Assembly: GCF_018595715.1 (NCBI RefSeq)
Contig: NZ_JAHEOJ010000026.1
Location: 124,001-188,000 of the forward strand
DNA: 64,000 bases
From: Glaciecola sp. XM2
Lineage (GTDB): Bacteria; Pseudomonadota; Gammaproteobacteria; Enterobacterales; Alteromonadaceae
Reading direction: 5' to 3'
The first letter of the stretch is position 1; each line of letters starts with the position of its first letter. The translations under genes and the position numbers were made by a program. This document shows positions 20,400 to 29,080 of this stretch, piece by piece. The notes under the pieces are model-generated. The model was not told the DNA's origin. It worked only from the letters and a program-made list of their open reading frames with translations, and did not search any database.

Positions 20400-21305
20400 T
20401 TAGCCTTTGCCCTTGGTGCGATTGTTATGCGGTTTGGTGGTTTTTTCAATAAATTGGAAGATCATACTTGCCACATCTTTACCCGTTGCAGTTTCGATAC
20501 CCTCTAAGCCAGGCGATGAGTTCACTTCCATCACTACCGGTCCGCGGTTGGAGCGCAACAAATCTACCCCACACACATTCAACCCCATCGCTTTTGCCGC
20601 AGCAACTGCCGTCGCGCGCTCTTCAGCAGTAATTTTAGTGATTTGAGCAGAGCCGCCACGATGCAAGTTGGAGCGAAACTCGCCCTCCTGACCTTGACGT
20701 TTCATTGCAGCAACTACCTTGCCGCCTACTACTAAGCAGCGAATGTCTGACCCGCCAGCTTCTTTGATAAACTCTTGCACAAGAATGTTAGTGTTAATAC
20801 CCATAAACGCTTCAATCACGCTCTCAGCGGCTTTGCTTGTCTCCGCTAGCACAACGCCCACTCCTTGCGTTCCCTCTAATAGCTTGATAACAAGAGGTGC
20901 ACCACCTACGTTTTTAATTAGGTCTTTGATGTTATCAGGGCTGTGTGCAAATCCTGTGCGCGGTAAACCAATGCCTTTACGCGAAAGTAACTGCAAGGAA
21001 CGAAGCTTGTCTCTCGAACGCGATATCGCAACCGATTCATTTACACTAAAAGCGCCTGTCATCTCAAATTGTCTTACTACCGCGGTGCCATAAAATGTAA
21101 CCGATGCACCAATGCGCGGGATAACTGCATCGTAATGGGGCAAGGACTCACCCTTGAAGCGCACAACTGGATTTGCACTCGTAATATCCATGTAGCAATG
21201 CAGCGTATCAATAACGTCAACTTCGTGGCCTCGGGCTTCTCCAGCCTCCTTAAGGCGGCGAGTTGAATAGAGCTTTTTGTTTCGTGATAGAATCGCGATC
21301 TTCAT
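20400..21305 (-). CDS. rimK: RimK ATP-grasp alpha-L-glutamate ligase
   Basis: Adds glutamate residues to the C-terminus of ribosomal protein S6, and in vitro makes poly-glutamate, using ATP. The 301 residues match E. coli RimK (300). The ATP-grasp region includes [11 protein letters not shown] at about 96-106, the lysine in [15 protein letters not shown] near 143, [14 protein letters not shown] near 186 and the metal-binding [12 protein letters not shown] near 258. It is the first gene of a three-gene minus-strand operon. It diverges from mgtE across 370 bp. Confidence 0.93.
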   Translation of the reverse strand: MKIAILSRNKKLYSTRRLKEAGEARGHEVDVIDTLHCYMDITSANPVVRFKGESLPHYDAVIPRIGASVTFYGTAVVRQFEMTGAFSVNESVAISRSRDKLRSLQLLSRKGIGLPRTGFAHSPDNIKDLIKNVGGAPLVIKLLEGTQGVGVVLAETSKAAESVIEAFMGINTNILVQEFIKEAGGSDIRCLVVGGKVVAAMKRQGQEGEFRSNLHRGGSAQITKITAEERATAVAAAKAMGLNVCGVDLLRSNRGPVVMEVNSSPGLEGIETATGKDVASMIFQFIEKTTKPHNNRTKGKG

Positions 21306-21675
21306 TAATTATAACCTTAAATTTTGGTGTCGGTGTTTGATCAATATTTTGGAGCATTCATCAAACGTACAAAGCCTTATTGTCCAACCATCATGCGTGA
21401 TAATAATGCTTTAAATGTCTAATACAGCCTAACAAACTCCGAAAGCGAACGCGAATTTACCCCAATTTGGGTTGGAGCGTCCGCGTAGGAGAGGGCAAAT
21501 ATTCATCAAAAAAATCTTGAGCGGACTTTTACGTTAGTTTTCCCTTAAAATAAACAATTATTTGCATAGACTTGCAATTAATTTCCGCTATCCTGATACG
21601 CATATTATCTGCAAATCAGAATCCTTCGTCCCAACATCCATTTGTGCTAGCCTATCTGTAATAAAAGGAACGTCT
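21306..21675. other. rimK-mgtE divergent intergenic region
   Basis: A 370 bp stretch with no convincing gene. It must hold the promoters of rimK (minus) and mgtE (plus). GTCCGC at 21479-21484 and GCGGAC at 21521-21526 could pair over a 36-base loop and are followed by TTTT. A second weak dyad (CCCA/TGGG) sits near 21461-21472. Neither matches an RNA family I recognise, and I see no M-box-like structure. Confidence 0.5.
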
Positions 21676-23013
21676 ATGTCTGAACAATTACCTGATCTCA
21701 TTGAAGAAATCGTTTCAGCCCCTGATGCACAAAACGTAGGTGCGGTCACCAGCGTTATCGTCACCCAAGATGAAGATGACATCGCACTGCTTTTAGAGTC
21801 TATTCCACTCGAGCAGCGTTTAGCGATATGGCGTGACATTCCAAAACATAAAAAGCTTGACGTATTGGTAGAAATGCGTGCCGATGCGCGCGAAACACTC
21901 ATCCTACAGAACGATCCAGCTGAATGGGACGTGCTATTTAGTGACGTTGATGCAGAACAATTACTAGAACTTGCTGATACGCTACCAACTGCACTTTTAG
22001 ATAAAGCTTATGCCGCGATGGACAAGCAACAGCGGCAATATTTTAAAGACGCTAGTCAGTATGCAGATAATCAAATTGGGCATTGGCTGAGTCACGATTT
22101 GTTAGTCTTACCGCTAAATGCAAAAGTCAGAGATGCGCTTCGCTTGATACGCAGAAACGTGCCGAACTATACCGACTGCATATTTCTGCTCAATCGTGCA
22201 GGACAGTATTCAGAAGCCGTAAAAATTAATAAGGTCTTCGGCTCTCCAGAACATTTACCACTGGTTGATTTAAGCGAAGATGAAATTGGCATACTCAGAG
22301 CGGAGGATGATTGCACCAGTGCTGCACGCATAGTGCAACGTTCGGGCTTTGCAGCTTTGCCGGTAGTAGATGAAAACAACAAGCTTTTGGGCTGTGTGGA
22401 TATGTTTATCGCCAGCGAATTGGTCAACGAATATTACGAGCGCCAAGTGATGTCGAGCGCAGGTATGGATGAAGAAGAAGATTTATTCTCCCCTGTGCGC
22501 AAAAGCGCAAAGAACCGCGCGGTTTGGTTGGGCATTAACTTACTCACCGCCTTTCTTGCTTCATGGTTTATTGGTTTGTTTGAAGCAACTTTACAACAAG
22601 TGGTTGCGTTGGCAGTGTTGATGCCGGTAGTTGCTAGCATGGGCGGCATTGCAGGCTCACAGACCTTAACACTTATTGTACGCGGATTGGCGCTCGGACA
22701 AGTCACCAATGCCAACCGCAAAGCATTACTTGATAAAGAGCTGCGTGTAGGCGGCCTAAATGGATTGGTGTGGGCAGTTGTGATTGGTATTGTGGCCTAC
22801 TTTTGGTTTGCCAGCCCCTTGCTAGGGCTGGTAATTGCGCTGGCCATTTTAGTCAACATTGTGGTGGCAGCGATTGCAGGCGTCACGCTGCCGGTTATTT
22901 TACACAAGCTTAAAATTGATCCGGCCCTTGCCGGCTCAGTTATCCTCACAACGGTCACCGATATTGTGGGTTTTGTGGCGTTTTTAGGCTTAGGCACCCT
23001 TGTTTTACTGTAA
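21676..23013 (+). CDS. mgtE: magnesium transporter MgtE
   Basis: Inner-membrane Mg2+ channel. Starting at ATG 21676, with AAAAGGA just upstream, the protein has 445 residues, the normal MgtE length; in-frame codons further upstream encode nothing MgtE-like. Layout: cytosolic N-domain of helical repeats (about 1-125), a CBS pair (about 130-255) that senses Mg2+, and five membrane helices (about 280-445), with the pore segment near PVVASMGGIAGSQ. No partner gene is adjacent on the same strand within 100 bp. Confidence 0.93.
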   Translation: MSEQLPDLIEEIVSAPDAQNVGAVTSVIVTQDEDDIALLLESIPLEQRLAIWRDIPKHKKLDVLVEMRADARETLILQNDPAEWDVLFSDVDAEQLLELADTLPTALLDKAYAAMDKQQRQYFKDASQYADNQIGHWLSHDLLVLPLNAKVRDALRLIRRNVPNYTDCIFLLNRAGQYSEAVKINKVFGSPEHLPLVDLSEDEIGILRAEDDCTSAARIVQRSGFAALPVVDENNKLLGCVDMFIASELVNEYYERQVMSSAGMDEEEDLFSPVRKSAKNRAVWLGINLLTAFLASWFIGLFEATLQQVVALAVLMPVVASMGGIAGSQTLTLIVRGLALGQVTNANRKALLDKELRVGGLNGLVWAVVIGIVAYFWFASPLLGLVIALAILVNIVVAAIAGVTLPVILHKLKIDPALAGSVILTTVTDIVGFVAFLGLGTLVLL

Positions 23014-23141
23014 TAGACTAGCGTTGGCCATTGTCTAGATACTAAATGTGATGTGAAATCATGCGTTTAATAATTTTCAGTGTACAAGTGTAAGCTGAAA
23101 TAGTAAATTAATGGCTCTTAAAGCTTACATTTTGAACTAAC

Positions 23142-23792
23142 ATGCTCCCCCAGAAATCGATATCGATGGACAATAGCACCTATTCTTCACTCGAAGAAGG
23201 GTTAAACGCCGCCACCCACGGGTTAGGCGCCCTGCTATCTATAGTGGGTATGATATTTTTGCTGTTGAAAAGCCAATCGGGTATTGAGGCCGCAGTTGCC
23301 ACAGTATATGGCGCGAGCATGGTCATGCTATTTACCGCATCATGCCTATATCATTTGTCTACGCCGGCAAAACAACGCAAATGGCTAAGAAAACTTGACC
23401 ATATTGCTATTTACTTTCTCATTGCTGGCACCTACACGCCATTTCTCACTATTTCTATGGACGGTACGTTAGCAACGATAGGGCTGATAGTCATATGGAT
23501 AATCGCACTCGCCGGATTGGTATTTAAGCTCACACTTGGGCACAACCACCCTCGTATCAGCATATCCACCTACGCCATTATGGGATGGCTCGCACTGTTT
23601 TTGATTTACCCAATTTATCAGGCCCTGCCCTTAGCTGGATTTATTTGGCTGGTGGCCGGTGGCCTTTGCTACAGCGGAGGCATACCGCTATACCTAATGA
23701 AAGGCCACCACTACACCCATGCGCTTTGGCATTTATGTGTAGTAGCCGGCGCTGCTTGTCACTTTATTGCCATTTACTTTTTCGTATATTAA
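23142..23792 (+). CDS. hemolysin III / PAQR-family membrane protein
   Basis: Seven-helix inner-membrane protein of the HlyIII (YqfA/PAQR) family, 216 residues. Family signatures are NAATHGLGALLSIVG near 23, SCLYHLS near 68, and the two late His motifs HIAIYFLIAGTYTP near 87 and ALWHLCVVAGAACHF near 194, which bind zinc in eukaryotic PAQR proteins. The bacterial function is unclear; 'hemolysin' is a historic label. Start is uncertain: ATG 23142 or ATG 23166, neither with a clear binding site. It ends 12 bp from the convergent serine hydrolase. Confidence 0.88.
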   Translation: MLPQKSISMDNSTYSSLEEGLNAATHGLGALLSIVGMIFLLLKSQSGIEAAVATVYGASMVMLFTASCLYHLSTPAKQRKWLRKLDHIAIYFLIAGTYTPFLTISMDGTLATIGLIVIWIIALAGLVFKLTLGHNHPRISISTYAIMGWLALFLIYPIYQALPLAGFIWLVAGGLCYSGGIPLYLMKGHHYTHALWHLCVVAGAACHFIAIYFFVY

Positions 23793-23804
23793 GCGCGCGA
23801 CCGT

Positions 23805-25076
23805 TTAATCGACTAACGCCTGATATACCGTATTTCTAAAATCATTGTTGTGGGCATGAAAGTTAGACGGTAAAAATTGCGTCATCGAAATCATGATCAT
23901 GTTCTCTTCTGGCGATACACGAAAATACGTCGATGCAGCGCCTCCCCAACCATAGTTTCCATCAGAGCTCATAAACATCACCTGATTAGCATCTAGCGTT
24001 ACCGACATGCCTAAGGCGTACCCTTCTCCCGGCCTATTTTGCTCATATGGCACTAAATGCTCAGGAAGATGATTGCTGGTCATATATTCTGCCGTCTTAC
24101 GCCCTAAAATACGCACCCCGTTATACTCTCCGCCGTTTAACAGCATTTGCGCAAACTTATAATAATCGTCAATGCTGGATACTAAACCGCCCCCACCATT
24201 ATGCACGGCTGGCTCCGATAAAAAGTCTCCTAGCGGCTCATTTTCAACGACTACGGTTTTACCTTGTCTATCAGCGCCATAGATTTGTGCAAGCCTGTGC
24301 GCCTTTTCAGCAGGTACGTAAAACCCGGTATCGGTCATATTTAGTGGATCAAAAATCACCTCTTGCATATATTGGCCAAGCTTTTTGCCGGTAATACGCT
24401 CAACAACAAAGCCCAGCACATCGGTATTGATGCCATAATGATATTGACTACCTGGCTGATGGTTTAGCGGCAAGTCGGCTAATTGTGCTAAAAAGCTCTC
24501 CACGGTATCGCTGCTAGCAGGCGGCGGAAATGCTCGGTACAGTTTATCGAGTTCGCTGTTGGTAAACCCATAAGAAAAGCCCGCGGTGTGTAAAAATAAG
24601 TCAATCATGCGAATCGAGCGCTCACTGTCCTCTACTACCATATCGTCGGCAGGTCCACTCACATATACTTTCAAATTTGCAAGTTCAGGCAGGTACTTTT
24701 CAATAGGATCATTCATGTGGAACTTGCCCTGCTCCCAAAGCGTCAAGGCCGCTACTACGGTGATGGGTTTGGTCATTGAATATATTCGAAACAGCGTATC
24801 GGTGGTCATCACCTCGTTGGTTTCACGATTTTTCATGCCGTTAGCCGAAACATGCACAATGTCTTGATTTCGTGCCACAAGGGTCACCGTGCCAGCTAAT
24901 TTACCGCTTTCGATATAACGCAGCATTGCCTCGTCAATGCGCCCTAGACGCGCTTTAGAGAAGCCCTGTATATACTCGGCGTTGCTTTCAACAATGTTAG
25001 CTTGCTGGTTGGGTTGGCTCGTAACCGAGCATGCAGCCAGTAACAAACACAGGGCTATAAAAGAATATGGTTTCAT
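23805..25076 (-). CDS. serine hydrolase lipoprotein (class C beta-lactamase / esterase VIII fold)
   Basis: Predicted lipid-anchored serine hydrolase of the beta-lactamase/transpeptidase-like family, 423 residues. The signal peptide ends in LAAC with Cys16 lipidated. The active site is S100-M-T-K103 and the likely Tyr is Tyr214 in YHYGINTDVLG. A late HNGGGG segment takes the place of the KTG box. Family members are esterases or D-amino-acid peptidases more often than true beta-lactamases, and nothing here indicates antibiotic resistance. ATG at 25076. Transcribed away from the chemoreceptor gene. Confidence 0.85.
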   Translation of the reverse strand: MKPYSFIALCLLLAACSVTSQPNQQANIVESNAEYIQGFSKARLGRIDEAMLRYIESGKLAGTVTLVARNQDIVHVSANGMKNRETNEVMTTDTLFRIYSMTKPITVVAALTLWEQGKFHMNDPIEKYLPELANLKVYVSGPADDMVVEDSERSIRMIDLFLHTAGFSYGFTNSELDKLYRAFPPPASSDTVESFLAQLADLPLNHQPGSQYHYGINTDVLGFVVERITGKKLGQYMQEVIFDPLNMTDTGFYVPAEKAHRLAQIYGADRQGKTVVVENEPLGDFLSEPAVHNGGGGLVSSIDDYYKFAQMLLNGGEYNGVRILGRKTAEYMTSNHLPEHLVPYEQNRPGEGYALGMSVTLDANQVMFMSSDGNYGWGGAASTYFRVSPEENMIMISMTQFLPSNFHAHNNDFRNTVYQALVD

Positions 25077-25168
25077 CAGTAGACCTTATCAATTTATTTA
25101 ACGAGTTGAGTGTATAGACTTGTGATATTGAATCAACAGCATGATGCACACAGTTGACACATAACCCA

Positions 25169-25615
25169 TTAAAATGTGTAGCCCACATTTAGCCCAATTA
25201 AGGTGGTGGTTTTTACTTCTACATCTAGGCCAAATATTTCTCCAACGTTTAGCACGTCCTCGTCGGTGCGACGCACACCTAACGATGCCCCAAATGCCCA
25301 GCCACTTTTGCTAAATCCGTTAGGATAATAATTGTAGGTAAGCGCTAAAAATCCAGACTCACTGGCTAGCACTTCAGCCCCTACCATAGCCCCAAAAGCG
25401 TGTTGCTGTGACATATCAGTAAAGCGTTGATAACCAAGCGCACCGCCTAGCAGACCTACAGAAGCATAAAAATTATCTTGTTCACCTTTAAAGTTATATT
25501 TGACGCCCACGATCCCGCCGTACTGATAGCCAATACCAACCGTTATGTTTTCTTGGGCTGGCGCACCGGCAATACATATCACAAATAGAAAAACACTTGT
25601 TATTAGTCGTTGCAT
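25169..25615 (-). CDS. small secreted beta-rich protein, possible outer-membrane barrel
   Basis: I do not recognise a named family. I chose ATG 25615 because an AGAGGAAG site lies about 6 bp upstream; longer in-frame starts exist at 25618, 25645 and 25675. The 148 residues begin with a signal peptide (cleavage after about 20, APAQE). The mature part alternates polar and aromatic or hydrophobic residues (GIGYQYGGIVGVKY, LALTYNYYPNG) and ends in a terminal Phe (NVGYTF), which resembles an outer-membrane beta-barrel. It lies 92 bp upstream of the serine hydrolase on the same strand and may share its transcript. Confidence 0.7.
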   Translation of the reverse strand: MQRLITSVFLFVICIAGAPAQENITVGIGYQYGGIVGVKYNFKGEQDNFYASVGLLGGALGYQRFTDMSQQHAFGAMVGAEVLASESGFLALTYNYYPNGFSKSGWAFGASLGVRRTDEDVLNVGEIFGLDVEVKTTTLIGLNVGYTF

Positions 25616-25926
25616 CATCTTCCTCTTAATTTTCAACTTGTTCATTGATGTAGGTGGTTGATTATAAAGGCGCACTTTATCGTAAATTACACCTTAAAAA
25701 ACAGCTTTTATTTTGGTTAGTCATTTTTGCTCTGAAGGCACGAAGTGCGTGATTTAGCGAAAAGTATCGAAGGGGTAAAGCCTAGATAATATTTTAGTCA
25801 AAGAAAATGAGATTTAACCGATAAATGTATGTTGGGAGCTACCTTGTGAATAAAAAAGCCTTCGCAAAAGCACTACATGATATGAATGATTGACCAAATT
25901 ACACCAGAAAGGTTTAAGGAAGTAAA

Positions 25927-27474
25927 ATGACCATTAAGCGCATGTTGACAGTCTCACTCGCGATTCTCACTTTTATAATCATAGGTGTGGGCGCAATATC
26001 CCTTGTGAGTTTTTCTACACTAGAGAAGCAGAACAATATTTACAACTCCATATCGAGTGCAGATAACAGTATTTATAAAGCACGGCTTGCTCAAGCAGAC
26101 TTTCTTGTATTTAAGGATGCTAGCTTTGCGGCAGCGCTAGAATCTGAACTCGGCAGCGCCACTAAACAGCTACAAACCGCGAAATCATCTATGAAGATAA
26201 AAGCGAATATCTCAGAAATTGATAGCATCATTAAGATTCAACAGCGATACGAGCGCGCATTCAACAGCCTTGCGGCTCAAAGCAACAACGAGTCGTTTGA
26301 CCCCCAACAAGTACAAGAATTGCTCAGTATTGCAAAAGAGCTTTCTGTTAAAATTGATACCCTACTTGAAAATGAACGATTAGTTGCGCAAGGGGTTCAC
26401 TCCAACATCTCGATATATCTAATCATTGCAATAGTCGTAGGTGTACTCTTAAGCATAGGACTAGGTTACTGGTTAACGCAGAGCATTGTTAAAGGCATCA
26501 ACATGTGTACTAGCGCCTTGCAAACCATTGCCACAGGGGATTTTGCGACTCTCAAGCAACCGGCGCACACAAATGATGAGTTTGGGCAATTACTTACGAT
26601 TATGAACGGCTCAACAACGCGTGTAAGGGATGTCCTTAGCGAAATTAAATTAGCCTTAGACCGCGTTGCACAAAGTAATATTGAAGTCGATAATGCGGTG
26701 GCTGATTCCACTTCATCTATGAATAATCAAAAAATGGAAACTGAGTCATTAGCGTCTGCGATCACTGAGCTTTCTGCCGCGAATGAACAAATTGCGCACA
26801 ATGCAAAACTAGCCGCGGACACAAGTCAAAGTGCAGGTCAGGCCGCTGTTGATGGTGACTTAATCGTCAAAGACGCAAGTGCTGCGATGGCTGAACTTTC
26901 ATCAGAGCTTGATCAAGCCTCGGTGGTAGTAGACAAACTTAATGAAGACTCTGACAACATCGCCAACATCCTCGATGCGATTAGAAGTATTGCGGAGCAA
27001 ACTAACTTATTGGCGCTTAATGCCGCGATTGAAGCAGCACGAGCCGGTGAGCAAGGCCGAGGCTTTGCAGTAGTCGCAGATGAAGTACGCACGCTAGCGG
27101 CTCGCACACAAAACAGCGTAATGGAAACTACCTCGTTAATCGAGCACATACAAAAAGGTGCGCGCGACGTGGTCAATGTGATGACAAGTTCAAATACCAA
27201 GAGCTCAGCGGTCATGAAACTGACCGAAGAAGCGTCTGTAGCCTATGCAAACATTACTCACGCAGTCAATCAGCTTACTGAAATCAATCAACAGGTTGCA
27301 ATGGGCGCAGACGAACAAACTAAGGTTACCCACGAGACCAGTAAAAATGTAGAACGCATTGCGAATTTAGCAGACACCAACGCTCGCAACCTACATGATA
27401 TTGAAGAGCAGACTAATCACCAAACAAAAGATACCAACTCTCTGGTAGATTTATTGAGCTTCTTTAAGATTTAG
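25927..27474 (+). CDS. methyl-accepting chemotaxis protein
   Basis: Transmembrane chemoreceptor of 515 residues that would signal to CheA/CheW. Membrane helix 1 is at about 8-30, the periplasmic four-helix-type sensor at 31-160, helix 2 at 162-184 and HAMP at about 185-238. The signalling hairpin tip is at 357-384 ([24 protein letters not shown]...). The C-terminus lacks an NWETF-type pentapeptide for CheR/CheB docking. ATG with an AAGGAAG site 8 bp upstream. No che genes are near, so it is an orphan receptor; the ligand is unknown. Confidence 0.95.
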   Translation: MTIKRMLTVSLAILTFIIIGVGAISLVSFSTLEKQNNIYNSISSADNSIYKARLAQADFLVFKDASFAAALESELGSATKQLQTAKSSMKIKANISEIDSIIKIQQRYERAFNSLAAQSNNESFDPQQVQELLSIAKELSVKIDTLLENERLVAQGVHSNISIYLIIAIVVGVLLSIGLGYWLTQSIVKGINMCTSALQTIATGDFATLKQPAHTNDEFGQLLTIMNGSTTRVRDVLSEIKLALDRVAQSNIEVDNAVADSTSSMNNQKMETESLASAITELSAANEQIAHNAKLAADTSQSAGQAAVDGDLIVKDASAAMAELSSELDQASVVVDKLNEDSDNIANILDAIRSIAEQTNLLALNAAIEAARAGEQGRGFAVVADEVRTLAARTQNSVMETTSLIEHIQKGARDVVNVMTSSNTKSSAVMKLTEEASVAYANITHAVNQLTEINQQVAMGADEQTKVTHETSKNVERIANLADTNARNLHDIEEQTNHQTKDTNSLVDLLSFFKI

Positions 27475-27648
27475 GCATAGGCAAAACCGCGAGCAAAGCG
27501 GAAGGGGAGATTGATCCATCGGTTTTGCTTACGCGTTTCAATATCAAGTGACTAGTATTTCCATACGCTAAGTCAATCTAAAAGTGATAAGCCATTCGGT
27601 TCTACATAGAGTAATGGCTCATCGATGCTTCGCAAGAAGGGGAATAAG

Positions 27649-27900
27649 GTGAAAACAAGCGTTGAGATTTCTCTGTATCCTCTAGACGACAACTACACGC
27701 CTATTGTGTTGGCGTTTATTGAGCGTCTGCAAGATGATCCAGACCTAGATGTCGTCATATCGCCATCTAGCACTTTTGTAACGGGCGAGCACCACAACGT
27801 TATGACGACTCTTGCAACAGAGTTTGAGATTACTTTTCGACAAGTTGGCCAAGCTGTTTTCGTGTGCAAGTTTATGAATGCTGACGCAATGATGGAATAA
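27649..27900 (+). CDS. small YkoF/thiamine-binding-like protein
   Basis: An 83-residue ferredoxin-like protein resembling one repeat of YkoF, which binds thiamine or hydroxymethylpyrimidine. I chose GTG 27649: it follows an AAGGGGA site by about 7 bp and gives the family-like start KTSVEISLYPL. An ATG at 27625 would add eight residues. Conserved-looking elements are SLYPLDDNYTP, FIERLQDDP and the central SPSSTFVTGEHHNVM. No thiamine transporter or thi gene is adjacent, so the ligand is inferred from family only. Confidence 0.65.
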   Translation: MKTSVEISLYPLDDNYTPIVLAFIERLQDDPDLDVVISPSSTFVTGEHHNVMTTLATEFEITFRQVGQAVFVCKFMNADAMME

Positions 27901-28077
27901 CGTTCCGAGCCTCTGACCTACCCCATAGCTCAACACTCTTCAGCAACACCATCTTTGTATAGTCCTCTATGAATGCATCTTTGCACTGGTGCCAGCACAA
28001 GGTATCAAAATAAAACGATAGTCATTGCCATAAGACGGTTGTAGAGTAAGAGTTCGATCATCGAAAGGAACATCATT

Positions 28078-29043
28078 ATGAAACATATTTCGTCTATTGT
28101 ATTACTCGTCTTTATTACCTTTACTTTTTATGCCCCACTCGCTTATGCCCAGGATAAAGCAGACCCGCAAGTCAAATCTGTATTGATCACCGGCGCTAGC
28201 ACTGGCCTTGGGCGTCATTTAGCAGAAACACTAGCAAGTAGCGGCCATCACGTATATGCCGGAGCCCGCAAGCAAGCCGATCTTGATGCTTTAAATGCCA
28301 TAGATAATATTACCGCTGTGAAACTTGACGTCACCAAACAAGATGAAATCGATGCGGTAGTGGCATTGATTGAACAAAAAGGTACCGGATTATATGCACT
28401 TGTGAATAATGCAGGTATTGGCGGTGGCGGCCCGGTAGCGACCACACCGATTGAAGATCAGCGCCTTGTTTATGATATCAATGTAGAAGGGGTTTATCGG
28501 GTTACAAAGGCATTTGCGCCTATGATCATTGAATCTGAAGGCAGAATTTCGACCACAGGCTCTATTGCAGGCACTATCACGCGTGCTGGAATGGCTACCT
28601 ATAGTGGCAGTAAACACTGGATTGAAGCCTTCACCGACGCATTGGCGGCTGAAATGGCTGAGCACAATGTCATGATCAGCGTCATTGAGCCGGGAAACTA
28701 TCAATCGTATATAAGACGCAGCAGTGTTTTACGAGCCTACGCAAAAATTGAAGCGGCAGGCGGCGAAATCACCCCCGAGATGCAGCAAGCGTATGAAAAC
28801 ACCGCATCATATGAACTGAGTTTAAAACAGCCCGACGATGTATCGGCGGCTTTTGTGCATGCTTTGTTTGATGAGAAACCACTTCGCCGATATGTGGTGA
28901 CACCAAATCAAGAAGAACAAGCATGGACCATTGGCAGTAAAATTCAGCAGTTAGTCGAGCTTAATCAGTGGGGACCGCATAGCTACACCCGCGACCAACT
29001 CGTTGAAATGCTTGATGCAAGCTTGGCCGAAAAGGCAAAATAA
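28078..29043 (+). CDS. exported short-chain dehydrogenase/reductase
   Basis: Classical SDR of 321 residues behind a Sec signal peptide (residues 1-24, ending AYA-QD). Cofactor motif TGASTGLG at 38-45, NNAG at 110-113, catalytic Ser162, Tyr175 and Lys179 (YSGSK) are all intact, so it should be an active NAD(P)-dependent oxidoreductase. The substrate is unknown. A periplasmic location is unusual because NAD(P) is cytosolic; the hydrophobic N-terminus might instead be an anchor. ATG with AAAGGAAC about 8 bp upstream. It converges on the next gene with a 37 bp gap. Confidence 0.87.
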   Translation: MKHISSIVLLVFITFTFYAPLAYAQDKADPQVKSVLITGASTGLGRHLAETLASSGHHVYAGARKQADLDALNAIDNITAVKLDVTKQDEIDAVVALIEQKGTGLYALVNNAGIGGGGPVATTPIEDQRLVYDINVEGVYRVTKAFAPMIIESEGRISTTGSIAGTITRAGMATYSGSKHWIEAFTDALAAEMAEHNVMISVIEPGNYQSYIRRSSVLRAYAKIEAAGGEITPEMQQAYENTASYELSLKQPDDVSAAFVHALFDEKPLRRYVVTPNQEEQAWTIGSKIQQLVELNQWGPHSYTRDQLVEMLDASLAEKAK

Positions 29044-29080
29044 CAATAAAGAGTGCTGCGTTGATGATAACGCGCTATCA

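Noticed and set aside
21562-21675. In-frame extension of MgtE
   Set aside because: The extra residues are not MgtE-like, while ATG 21676 has a good ribosome binding site and gives the normal length.
23805-25076. Serine hydrolase as an antibiotic-resistance beta-lactamase
   Set aside because: It lacks a KTG box and looks like the esterase/peptidase branch; no resistance role can be supported.
25825-25893. 22-codon frame upstream of the chemoreceptor
   Set aside because: No convincing ribosome binding site; length and composition are compatible with chance.
27481-27528. 9 bp inverted repeat (GCAAAACCG/CGGTTTTGC) after the chemoreceptor gene
   Set aside because: The 30-base loop and missing T-run make it a poor terminator; noted but not called.
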